From: 20CM-4-69-16 sp035637455 | GTDB lineage: Bacteria > Gemmatimonadota > Gemmatimonadetes > Gemmatimonadales > GWC2-71-9 | NCBI GenBank assembly: GCA_035637455.1 | Contig: DASPXE010000151.1 | Location: forward strand, 1-18,495 | Direction of reading: 5' to 3' | Length of the DNA: 18,495 nucleotides | Shown here: piece by piece, positions 1-7,298 of the stretch | Layout: every line of letters begins with the position of its first letter | How positions within the stretch are numbered: the stretch's first letter is position 1 | Translations under genes and position numbers: made by a program | Notes under the pieces: generated by a model | Told to the model about the DNA's origin: nothing | Database searches by the model: none | What the model saw: only the letters and a program-made list of their open reading frames with translations

Positions 1-242
1 TGGGGCAATGGCACCGCATCGAGATCTACGTGAAGTATTCGACGGGGTCGAACGCGGATGGGATGGTGAAGTGGTGGGTGGATGGGCAGCTGAACGGGCA
101 GTATACGAATCTCAAGATGGTGCAGGATGGGGGATTCAACCGGGTGAGCTTCTCGCCGACCTACGGCGGCGCGGGGGGCGATGCGAAGAGCCAGGCCGAC
201 TACTTCTGGTTCGACCATACCCATCTCAGTCGGAAGCCGTAA
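1..242 (+). CDS. Jelly-roll lyase-like protein, 3' end only
   Basis: This is the C-terminal 79 residues of a gene cut by the left edge of the window; the frame is read from base 3 and ends at TAA 240-242. The fragment begins GQWHRIE and contains KWWVDG, LNG and an aromatic ending with FWFDH. It aligns without gaps to the C-terminus of the next gene, with 55 of 79 residues identical, so the two are tandem paralogues. The pattern (a W-R-I-E strand, then a W-V-D-G turn) is typical of concanavalin A-like jelly-roll folds found in LamG domains and polysaccharide lyases. The catalytic part is not in view, so activity cannot be judged. A GTG at base 30 is internal and is not a real start. Confidence 0.8.
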   Translation, partial: GQWHRIEIYVKYSTGSNADGMVKWWVDGQLNGQYTNLKMVQDGGFNRVSFSPTYGGAGGDAKSQADYFWFDHTHLSRKP

Positions 243-391
243 AGCCGACCGTAGCGGAGCCGCAACATCTGGAACCGATCCCCGCAGCCCCGTCCGGCCG
301 CGCCCTGGTCTCTGACTTGCAGCGGGTGCCGGCGTCGGGCGGCTGGGGCGTTCGGCTTGCGATCAAGGTTCGCCAGATCCGTGACAGGAAC

Positions 392-1249
392 ATGCATCGT
401 TCGGTAAAAGGTGTGATGGGAGCCGCCGGGATGGCCTTGCTCATCGCCAATGCGGTTCTCGCCTGGAAGCAATACCGAGTGCAGCCGATGAGCGCCGTGG
501 GCGAAGGCTCGGCAGACCCGTGGCCCAATGAACCGCACGGCTTCACGGTGATCAGCGACTACGGCTTCGACGACACCATCCCCGCAACCTCCGATGCTCT
601 CACGTTAGGCCGTTCGGGATGGCGGGTGCAGTGGAATCCGCTCGGCAATGGGAGCCGCATCGCCGATCGCGGGGCGCCGTTCTCGCCGCCGGCGGTCTAC
701 CAGGTCAAGTACCCGGTTGGTTTCGCCGATGGCGCGGCGCCGTCGACGCTCGAGTACACTCTCTCTCCTCATGTGAAGGAATTGTATTGGGGCTTCTGGT
801 GGAAGCCGTCGAACCCGTTTCAGAGCGACGGGTCGGGCGTGAACAAGATCGCCTTCCTCTGGACGCCGAGCGGGCGGACGGACCTCCTGTATTTCGACCT
901 GAGTCCCAACCCGTGGCGCATCCGGTGCATGAACGACCTCAACGCGGGCCGCGGCCCTTCTGCGGGGACCCGTCTGGAGCCCAACGTGACCACGACCGTC
1001 ATCGCGCTGGGCCAGTGGCACCGCATTGAAATGCACTTGAAGTACTCGACGGGCGATCTGGCCGACGGGATCCTCAAGTGGTGGGTCGATGGCGTGCTCA
1101 ACGGGGTCTATGCCAACCTGCAGATGGTTCAGGACGGCGGGTTCGACCACGTGCAGTTCGCGCCCACCTTCGGCGGCGCACAAGGCGACCGCAAGAGACA
1201 AGTCGACTACTACTGGTTCGACCACAGCCACATGAGCCGGCGGCCGTGA
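392..1249 (+). CDS. Membrane-anchored jelly-roll (polysaccharide lyase-like) protein
   Basis: A 285-residue protein. Residues 7-25 are hydrophobic after a short basic start (H2, R3, K6), so it is probably exported and either anchored or cleaved. From about residue 48 to the end it looks like one beta-jelly-roll domain: GFWWKP, KIAFLW, the GQWHRIE strand, KWWVDG, and a terminal YYWFDH. This layout resembles concanavalin A-like lectin/glucanase folds and heparin-lyase-like polysaccharide lyases. I infer glycan binding or cleavage outside the cytoplasm and cannot assign a substrate. The chosen ATG has AGGA only two bases upstream. The in-frame ATG at 416, preceded by AAAAGG, is an alternative. 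The frame stays open back to base 8, but that stretch overlaps the preceding paralogue and is not coding. The gene is a tandem duplicate of the truncated gene before it. Confidence 0.72.
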   Translation: MHRSVKGVMGAAGMALLIANAVLAWKQYRVQPMSAVGEGSADPWPNEPHGFTVISDYGFDDTIPATSDALTLGRSGWRVQWNPLGNGSRIADRGAPFSPPAVYQVKYPVGFADGAAPSTLEYTLSPHVKELYWGFWWKPSNPFQSDGSGVNKIAFLWTPSGRTDLLYFDLSPNPWRIRCMNDLNAGRGPSAGTRLEPNVTTTVIALGQWHRIEMHLKYSTGDLADGILKWWVDGVLNGVYANLQMVQDGGFDHVQFAPTFGGAQGDRKRQVDYYWFDHSHMSRRP

Positions 1250-1414
1250 CCGAAGCGGCTCTGTGTGGCGCTGGCGCAACATCCCAGGATTACTGCCAGG
1301 TGCCCTTCACCAGCACCATCTCTGGCCCCTGCCTTGCACAGCATGTCGGCCCGACGGGGCAGGCCTAGCGAGATCCGCTCGGTCTCCGTGGTGGCAGTCG
1401 ACGCAGCCGGAATG

Positions 1415-1429
1415 GTGACGGATCGTCAC
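1415..1429 (+). promoter_or_regulatory. Small inverted repeat in the leader of the methyltransferase
   Basis: GTGACG and CGTCAC are perfect six-base arms around a GAT loop, ending six bases before the AAGGAGG site. It could be a weak hairpin in the leader or an operator half-site pair. It is short enough to be chance. Confidence 0.25.
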
Positions 1430-1434
1430 GGACC

Positions 1435-1441
1435 AAGGAGG
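1435..1441 (+). promoter_or_regulatory. Strong ribosome binding site that points to an AUC start
   Basis: A perfect AAGGAGG lies five bases before ATC at 1447 and 20 bases before the first conventional in-frame start, TTG at 1462. The spacing favours initiation at 1447. The protein beginning there, MKSSILGTLVCP, has the spacing I would expect for the N-terminus of zinc-ribbon methyltransferases. Confidence 0.7.
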
Positions 1442-1446
1442 GCCGT

Positions 1447-2574
1447 ATCAAGTCGTCGATCTTGGGGACTCTGGTGTGTCCCATGTGCCAGTCGCCACTG
1501 GAGTTCGACGCCCTGCAGTGGGAGGGCGACGAGATTGTCGAAGGGTTCTTCCGCTGCGGCTGTGGGATCCGTTATCCGGTCATCCGCGGAGTCCCGAGGA
1601 TGCTCCCGCCCCAGCTGTTGAGCGCCCTCGAGGAAGACTACCCCGAATTCTTCCGCGCGCATGCAGATCGAATCGTCGCTCGCGTCGCCCCATCACGGAG
1701 CCGCGACGCAGCGATCAAACGCGAGACGCAACAGGCCTTCGGATACGAATGGACGTGGGCAGCTGACTATCACGCAGTCAATTTCACTGACTGGCTTCCC
1801 GCCGATTCCGACGCGCGGGCCCTATTTGCCAATCGTGTCGGATTGGAGGTCGGTTGCGGTGCTGGACGCCACGCTGCGCTCACGGCGAGCATTGCCAAGG
1901 AACACTTCGCGGTAGATCTCTCTCGCGCCGTGGACTCGGCATTCCTCCGCACGAGGGTGCTGCGAAACTGCCATATCGTTCAGGCCGACGCGTTTCACCT
2001 TCCATTCCGCCCGCAGACGTTCGACTACGTGTATTGCCTGGGCGTGCTGCAGCATTTACCCGATCCTGAGGCGGGTTTCTACGCGCTGGCGCGCCACCCC
2101 CGACCGGGCGGCATGCTGCTAGTTAACGTCTACCAGGCTAGTCGTCCGACCGTTCTCTTTTTGTTGGAATTGGTCCGGAAGGTCACCACTAGGCTCCCCC
2201 TGACGATGCTAAAGTATCTGAGCGTGAGCGCCGCTTGGGTGGACTACGGCTTGTTCATCGGTCCCTGGCGTCGCATACGTGCGACCAGCCTAGGTCGGAT
2301 CATGCGGCCCTTCGTCCCGGAACGCATCCGGGAGTACGCGAAGCATGACTTCGATACCTGCGTGACCGATTGGTTCGACCGTCTGTCGTGTCCGGTAAAG
2401 AAACATTATGAGAGGGACGACGTGCGTGGTTGGTACGAGAAGGCGGGCTACGCGGACGTGAAGGTTACTCCATATTGGAAGGCGTTTTGGAACGGCTCTG
2501 GGAGAAGGCGCACGAACCTGCGCTCCGCGGGTGACGATGCCCGCCGCCCGGCTCAGCAAGTCACGACGTCATGA
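1447..2574 (+). CDS. SAM-dependent methyltransferase with N-terminal zinc-ribbon
   Basis: A class I SAM-dependent methyltransferase of 375 residues counted from ATC 1447, or 370 from TTG 1462. The N-terminus is a Trm112-like zinc-ribbon: CPMC at residues 11-14 and CGC at 37-39, followed by YPVIRGVPRMLP, which is typical of these fusions. The methyltransferase core follows: motif I LEVGCGAGRH near residue 131, acidic motif AVDLS, then ADAFHLPF, FDYVYCLGVLQHLPDP and PRPGGMLLVNVY. This is the Methyltransf_11 pattern, with a catalytic domain of normal length and an extra C-terminal helical region. Members are common in glycan clusters and probably methylate a sugar or glycolipid; the acceptor is unknown. 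The gene ends in a six-base convergent overlap with the next gene. A perfect ribosome binding site supports the unusual ATC start. Confidence 0.85.
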   Translation: MKSSILGTLVCPMCQSPLEFDALQWEGDEIVEGFFRCGCGIRYPVIRGVPRMLPPQLLSALEEDYPEFFRAHADRIVARVAPSRSRDAAIKRETQQAFGYEWTWAADYHAVNFTDWLPADSDARALFANRVGLEVGCGAGRHAALTASIAKEHFAVDLSRAVDSAFLRTRVLRNCHIVQADAFHLPFRPQTFDYVYCLGVLQHLPDPEAGFYALARHPRPGGMLLVNVYQASRPTVLFLLELVRKVTTRLPLTMLKYLSVSAAWVDYGLFIGPWRRIRATSLGRIMRPFVPERIREYAKHDFDTCVTDWFDRLSCPVKKHYERDDVRGWYEKAGYADVKVTPYWKAFWNGSGRRRTNLRSAGDDARRPAQQVTTS

Positions 2575-3771
2575 CATCGGCCCGGCAGGAAGATCGCCGT
2601 GACGCTCCGTGCGGACCCACCGCGTATCACCTAGCATGGTGACTGCCGCTGCCGCGGCACCGAGTCGCCACAGCGCGTATACCGGCAAGAAAGCGAATGC
2701 CGCCAGTGTCCTAACGGGGTCAGGCTGAAGCCGCAATGCGGCGATATTGTAGATCAGCGGACGCAACAACGACCCGCTCAGGAGCAACGGGATTCCGATT
2801 GGCAATCCTGCCGCGATCGCGAGGCTGCTCAGCGCGACTGCCAGGCCCAAGTGCAGTACGGGGCCCGGAGCGCTGAGTTCGGCGATGGCGTCGAGTTTTT
2901 GACGCGGGCCGATGCGTCGGCCGCGCAGAATGGACGGGCCCACGCGCGCGAGGACCGTCACCTTCCCTGCCGTCCAACGCTGGCGCTGGGTCCAGCTCTG
3001 GCGCAGCGTGCGCGCTTCTTGTGCGTACACGACTGCCTTCGGTGCGCCTTCGATCTCTACGCCGGCGGCCGTGAGACGGGCGTACATCTCCCAATCTTCT
3101 GCGATGGAAAACGCGGTCCAGCCGTGCGTCCGCAAGACCTCTGTGCCGATGCAAAAGCCGTTACCCACGAGCGGAACGTTAAGCGCGGCCCGCTGCTTGA
3201 GCGGGTAGGCGATTCGGTGGGTGGCCGCCGCGAGCAGGGTCGCAAGCCGCGTCAACGAGCTCTCGGTTCGGTTGCGTACATCGAAGTACCCCTGCACGGC
3301 CTTCGCGCGAAGCGGAGCAGCCTGAGCGAGGGCGACGGCGAAGTCCGCTGCAACAACCGTATCGGCGTCCACAACGACCACCCCGTCGTAGTCCTGGGTG
3401 GCGGATTGTTCGAGCGCCCACGCGATCGCCCGGGGCTTTCCTGGTCGGGCTAGGTCGTTGCGCTCCAAACAGTGCGCGCCGGCGGCCCGAGCCAGGGCGG
3501 CCGTGCGGTCCGTGCAGTTGTCGGCGATCACCACAACGCGGAAGCGAGTGGTGGGATAACGCAACTGCATCAGGGAGCGGACGCAGGGCTCAATCAGAAG
3601 CTCCTCGTTGTGGGCGGGGACCAGGAACAGCAGCGACGGCAGCTCAGTTGGCGGTTGGGGCGAAGCCCGCGTCGGGCTCAGAGTAATGCGAACAAGACTG
3701 CTCAGGTCCGAAAGGGTCTGCAGCAGCAGCACGGCTGCCACGAGGGCGAAGAGTGCGCTTAGAACGACCAT
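2569..3771 (-). CDS. Membrane glycosyltransferase, family 2
   Basis: A 400-residue GT2 enzyme. The N-terminus is a membrane helix (about residues 2-20). The GT-A domain has VPAHNEE, IADNCTD, GKPRAI near 113, the metal/nucleotide-sugar DAD motif near 135-137, AEDWEMY near 223, and QRQRW near 260, the Q-x-x-R-W signature of cellulose/hyaluronan-synthase-like enzymes. Several C-terminal membrane helices follow. It probably transfers a sugar from a nucleotide donor to a lipid-linked or growing glycan at the inner face of the membrane. The ATG at 3771 is chosen; a GTG at 3783 is also in frame. The start overlaps the end of the upstream polymerase-like gene by 13 bases, which implies translational coupling. 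Its TGA shares TCATGA with the stop of the converging methyltransferase gene. Confidence 0.88.
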   Translation of the reverse strand: MVVLSALFALVAAVLLLQTLSDLSSLVRITLSPTRASPQPPTELPSLLFLVPAHNEELLIEPCVRSLMQLRYPTTRFRVVVIADNCTDRTAALARAAGAHCLERNDLARPGKPRAIAWALEQSATQDYDGVVVVDADTVVAADFAVALAQAAPLRAKAVQGYFDVRNRTESSLTRLATLLAAATHRIAYPLKQRAALNVPLVGNGFCIGTEVLRTHGWTAFSIAEDWEMYARLTAAGVEIEGAPKAVVYAQEARTLRQSWTQRQRWTAGKVTVLARVGPSILRGRRIGPRQKLDAIAELSAPGPVLHLGLAVALSSLAIAAGLPIGIPLLLSGSLLRPLIYNIAALRLQPDPVRTLAAFAFLPVYALWRLGAAAAAVTMLGDTRWVRTERHGDLPAGPMS

Positions 3772-5111
3772 CTGTAGCCCCACGGGCGAGGGGGGAGCGC
3801 CGCGCCGCTCGGCGGGAGCGTGAGCGTCTTGCGAAGCGCCACCGTGAGCGCGATGAGCACGAACAGGACGTCTTTGTACGCGAGCGACAGGAAGAATCCT
3901 CCCACCATATACCCAATGAGCGACGCCATGAGGGTTTGCGCTAGCTGCGCAGGCACTCGGCTATGGTCGTATGGTCCACGCGGGATCCGGACGCGCTCGG
4001 CTGCGCGCAGCGCTCTCAAGGCGCTCGCGAGCATCCCCACGAAGAGGAGCAACCCGGGAATCCCCAGTTCGGCTCCCACCTGAATGAAGCTATTGTGCGC
4101 AACAGACCACTTCACTCCGCGCCCCCTCGCCGCTGCCTCCGCTAAGGGGGAGAGCGTCCCCTCTGCGGCGGGGAAGTTGCCCGCGCCGACGCCGAACACC
4201 GGGTGGTCAAGCATGTAGCCGAGACCGCGTTTCCAGACCGGGAGGCGTCCTTCTGCCTCAGTGATGTTGTAGTCCTCCTTCGGGTTGAGGATGGTCCGCA
4301 TCTTTTCCCAATAGGTATCGGTCGCCGTCGCCGTGAAGACGACCGCCAGCAAGGCGGTTGTGAGGAAGCGCCACCGCGCGCGGATCGCCGTGTACCGCAG
4401 CAGCAGAAATGCCGCCACCGCGAGCAGCGCGAGGAATCCGCCGCGTGAGCCGGCCCAGATCACTCCTACCGCCAGGCAGCCAAGTGCGACCGCGCTCACG
4501 AGCCGCCGCCACGACGCACCAGGCCGGACCATGAAGTGCACACCGATTGGCAGGCACATCACCGCGAAGGTCGCGAAGTCGTTCGCATCGTAGTAGTACA
4601 GTGAGGCCAGCCGCCAGTCTTGTGCGTTGACATGAAACCTGCTGAGCACCACGGCGGCATAGATCCCACCTGACAGGAGATAGATGAAGGCGAGGCGTTC
4701 CACATCCCGCATCCCCCGCACGGTGGCGGCGATCACCAGGAACATCAAGATCATCTTGGCGAAGTCGGTCGCCATTTCGAACGCGCCGCCCTGCCAAAGC
4801 GCTCCGGGAACCGACAGCGCCAGCCACAGCGTGAGACCCAGGACATACCGCGTCGTCCGCACGCGCAGCACGTGGTTGAACCGCCTTTCCCGCCAGCCGC
4901 CCAACACGTACAATGCGACGGCGAGGCTCGCGCACACGAGCGCGAGATGCAGCGGCTCGAGGAATGCGAAGAGCTGGTGCACCCGACCTACGGCCGTGAG
5001 GACGTATCCCGCGACGCAAATGAGCAGCGGATCCCACTTCTGGTCGTGCGCCCGGATGACCGAGGGCACGGCCGCCGCGGCGACAGGGCGGGCACCTATC
5101 CGCTGGTTCAC
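3759..5111 (-). CDS. O-antigen ligase / polymerase-type membrane protein
   Basis: A 450-residue polytopic membrane protein of the O-antigen ligase/Wzy superfamily (Wzy_C domain). Visible marks are GSRGGFLALL in the middle, LPVWKRGLGYMLDHPVFGVGAGNF, then VAHNSFIQVGAELGIPGLLLF. The R/W-HP-x-x-G-x-G-x-G-N-F and H-N-x-x-x-Q-x-x-x-E-x-G-x-P-G signatures are the hallmarks of the large periplasmic loop and the following helix. It either polymerises undecaprenyl-linked repeats (Wzy) or ligates glycan to an acceptor (WaaL). Sequence alone does not separate these roles. The start is GTG at 5111, whose bases overlap the upstream TGA as GTGA. The frame stays open to 5282, but that part lies inside the upstream gene. 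The family commonly has 400-500 residues, so the length is normal. Confidence 0.88.
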   Translation of the reverse strand: MNQRIGARPVAAAAVPSVIRAHDQKWDPLLICVAGYVLTAVGRVHQLFAFLEPLHLALVCASLAVALYVLGGWRERRFNHVLRVRTTRYVLGLTLWLALSVPGALWQGGAFEMATDFAKMILMFLVIAATVRGMRDVERLAFIYLLSGGIYAAVVLSRFHVNAQDWRLASLYYYDANDFATFAVMCLPIGVHFMVRPGASWRRLVSAVALGCLAVGVIWAGSRGGFLALLAVAAFLLLRYTAIRARWRFLTTALLAVVFTATATDTYWEKMRTILNPKEDYNITEAEGRLPVWKRGLGYMLDHPVFGVGAGNFPAAEGTLSPLAEAAARGRGVKWSVAHNSFIQVGAELGIPGLLLFVGMLASALRALRAAERVRIPRGPYDHSRVPAQLAQTLMASLIGYMVGGFFLSLAYKDVLFVLIALTVALRKTLTLPPSGAALPPRPWGYRWSF

Positions 5112-7141
5112 GACTGCAGCTGTGGCGTGAGACGCCGCGGCGAGCTCGCCGGCGTTCGCGCCGCCTCTATGGCGACGGCGGCCACACGCGTGTCGTAGCG
5201 TCGTGGCCGGAAGATCGTCCACACTGCGAGGCGCGACGGCAGGCGGAAGCTCGCAAGGCCGAGCGCCAGGCGGACGCCGCAAAACAGCGCGGCAAAGAGG
5301 GAAATCGGCATCCAGATCATCCGCCCTCGCCAGCCCTGCGCGCGGAATCGCTCGAGCAGCTGTCCCCGCGTCTGGATCTCAGGGTCGCACAGATTGATCA
5401 CGGGCGGTGCTGCGTCGAACTCAGCAGCGCACCAGGCGACGACCGCTGCGGCGCGCCCGACCTCGCAGGCGGGGAAGGGGAGTCCCGGCCGACCCAGGCC
5501 CAGGTGCCAGCGGCCGAACAGCTGCCGACCCACGAATCCCGGCAGCTCAGGGTTAGTCCAATCGAGGAGCGCCGCCGGTCGGAGAATCCGCGTCTGGATG
5601 CCGAGTGGCACCGCTTCCGTGCCCACGACCCGTTCCGCTTCAGTTTTCCCCCAGGCATACGCACCGAACTGCCGAGCGTCGGGAGGAGCGAGGGGCGTGC
5701 GCTCGTCAAGGTGCTCCCAGGGCATCCTTGGCGGGCGCAGGACGGACAGGCTGCTCACGTATACAAGCTTCGCGAGTCCTGTTGCCTGCATCGCGCGGAG
5801 CACGTTGCGGGTCGACTCGATGGTGTTGCGTCGGTGGTCGTCGTACCCGCCCGCGGACTCGGCGGCGGCGTGCACGACGACAGCCGCTCCGACGAACACG
5901 TCGAGAGGCGCCGTGCGGCTCAGATCCAACCGCCGCCACTCGTGCACGTGCGGGTCCTCCGTATCCGACGAGCGACTAATGCCACGCACCCGGTAGCCAC
6001 GGTGGGCAAGCTCGCGGGCGATCGCCTTGCCGAAGAAGCCGCGTGCTCCGGTGAGGACTGCGAGCGGCGCGACGTGTGACGGTGGCTGGGGAGTCGGCCG
6101 CTGAACGGCGCTCCGCTCGGCGGCGCCGCGGATGTTCGCAGAGAGCTCTTCGTACAGGGCGGTCACGCGACGCAGATGGGCGGGTGAGAGCGGCGCAGCA
6201 CGACGCTGGGCGCACGCCTCATAGAATTCACCGATCAGCTGCGCGAGCCCGGGATAGTCGCCCCCAGTCAGCAGCCGCCGTGCCACTCCCGCCACCGTCC
6301 GGACGCCAGCCTGCCCCGCCTCGAGGAGGGGATTCAACACCTTTTCCAGCGGCCCCGTGCCCGTGTTCGCCGCGCCCACGATGGTGCTGCGGATGAAGTC
6401 GGCGACCAGCGTCCCGGCGGTGCCCGAGACGGATAACGTTGATGCCACGGGTCGGGCTCGGAGGCTCACCGAGAGACGGCCGTACGTTCCGTTCGCGCGG
6501 ATGACCGCATGCAGGTCCGTGGGACTCGCCGTCAGTGCGGCGATGTCGATCGCCGCCGGGTCCGGCGCCGCCCGCTCCAGCGTCGCCACCAGTGTGTACA
6601 GCGGATGCGGGAGGATGTCGAGCAGCTGGGCCGCGAGGGCGTTCGGTCCCGCACGCTCGGCGTTCATTCCCGGTGGCCGGAATGCGAAGTGGCAATCGAC
6701 CTGCACGATGTCTCCGAGCTCGGGGAGGCGCCGGGCGAGTTCGACATAGGCCGGATCGCGGATCTGCTGGTGCCCGGCGCACACGAGCCGGCCGCGCTCC
6801 TCGGCGAGCGCGAGCAGCTCGCGCGCTTCGGCTTCCGCTTCGACGAACGGCTTCTCGACGTAGACGTGCGCTCCGGCGGCAAGCGCCTGGCGGGCCGGAA
6901 CAAAGTGCATCCCTGCGGGTGTGCAGACGTGCACTACGTTGGGCTTGGCCTCCACCAGGAGCTCGGCTAACGAGGTGTAGGCCGCCGTGCCCGCGAGCTC
7001 GGCGAGACCCCGGGCGGCGGTCTCGGAGGTATCGCATACGGCTGCAACGACGTGGGGACTGCGCACCCGCCGCAGGGCGTGGAGATGGAGCCGGGCCATC
7101 CTGCCGGCGCCCACGAACGCAACGCGGAGCGGGCCGCACAT
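5108..7141 (-). CDS. Fused Gfo/Idh/MocA oxidoreductase and SDR epimerase/dehydratase
   Basis: A 677-residue protein made of two complete NAD(P)-dependent enzymes. Residues about 4-335 are a Gfo/Idh/MocA oxidoreductase: Rossmann motif VAFVGAGRMA, VHVCTPAGMH, the conserved EKP in YVEKPF, and a C-terminal half with the DILPHPLY helix, whose His is in the usual catalytic position. Residues about 357-677 are an extended SDR: TGARGFFG, VHAAAES, VYVSSLSV and the catalytic YAWGK (Y-x-x-x-K). The likely job is two-step oxidation/reduction or epimerisation of a nucleotide sugar or glycan precursor in the cytoplasm. ATG 7141 is chosen because it places the Rossmann strand at the usual distance from the start. 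GTG 7159 and TTG 7177 are also in frame. It is the first gene of a three-gene minus-strand unit and overlaps the polymerase gene by four bases (GTGA). Confidence 0.88.
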   Translation of the reverse strand: MCGPLRVAFVGAGRMARLHLHALRRVRSPHVVAAVCDTSETAARGLAELAGTAAYTSLAELLVEAKPNVVHVCTPAGMHFVPARQALAAGAHVYVEKPFVEAEAEARELLALAEERGRLVCAGHQQIRDPAYVELARRLPELGDIVQVDCHFAFRPPGMNAERAGPNALAAQLLDILPHPLYTLVATLERAAPDPAAIDIAALTASPTDLHAVIRANGTYGRLSVSLRARPVASTLSVSGTAGTLVADFIRSTIVGAANTGTGPLEKVLNPLLEAGQAGVRTVAGVARRLLTGGDYPGLAQLIGEFYEACAQRRAAPLSPAHLRRVTALYEELSANIRGAAERSAVQRPTPQPPSHVAPLAVLTGARGFFGKAIARELAHRGYRVRGISRSSDTEDPHVHEWRRLDLSRTAPLDVFVGAAVVVHAAAESAGGYDDHRRNTIESTRNVLRAMQATGLAKLVYVSSLSVLRPPRMPWEHLDERTPLAPPDARQFGAYAWGKTEAERVVGTEAVPLGIQTRILRPAALLDWTNPELPGFVGRQLFGRWHLGLGRPGLPFPACEVGRAAAVVAWCAAEFDAAPPVINLCDPEIQTRGQLLERFRAQGWRGRMIWMPISLFAALFCGVRLALGLASFRLPSRLAVWTIFRPRRYDTRVAAVAIEAARTPASSPRRLTPQLQS

Positions 7142-7297
7142 GTCCGGTTGAGGAGTCACGCCGCCGGATCGGTGCAAGACCGACGCCAGAGCGGCCCAGC
7201 GAAAGCATGGGAGTAGTGTTGCGCGCGTGCCACATGAGCGGGTCGCCGTGCGGCGTGGCGTGCGGGCACGGTTCTGTCAGAGCAATTGTGTGCACAC
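7142..7297. promoter_or_regulatory. Divergent intergenic region, probable promoters
   Basis: These 156 bases separate the starts of the oxidoreductase fusion (- strand) and the ATP-grasp gene (+ strand), so promoters for both directions should lie here. No convincing -35/-10 pair could be picked by eye in this GC-rich sequence. Confidence 0.45.
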
Positions 7298-7298
7298 A
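7287..7298. promoter_or_regulatory. Perfect 12-bp palindrome at the ATP-grasp start
   Basis: TGTGTGCACACA reads identically on both strands, and its last base is the A of the ATG start at 7298. It could be an operator or a small structure that hides the start. It may also be chance. Confidence 0.3.

Noticed and set aside
8..391. A continuous reading frame extending the second lyase-like protein upstream through the first paralogue
   Set aside because: It overlaps the first paralogue in another frame, has no recognisable domain, and the signal-anchor start at 392 fits the protein better.
1250..1446. Possible small gene or RNA in the gap before the methyltransferase
   Set aside because: Open frames there have no ribosome site or recognisable domain. 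Apart from the short inverted repeat and ribosome site, nothing stands out.
7210..7240. TGGCAC on the minus strand as a possible sigma-54 promoter
   Set aside because: The required TTGC element at the correct spacing is missing; only CAAC follows.
6228..7295. A minus-strand frame of 355 residues over the oxidoreductase half
   Set aside because: It is Arg/Ala-rich with no motifs, while the other frame carries the Rossmann and EKP signatures.
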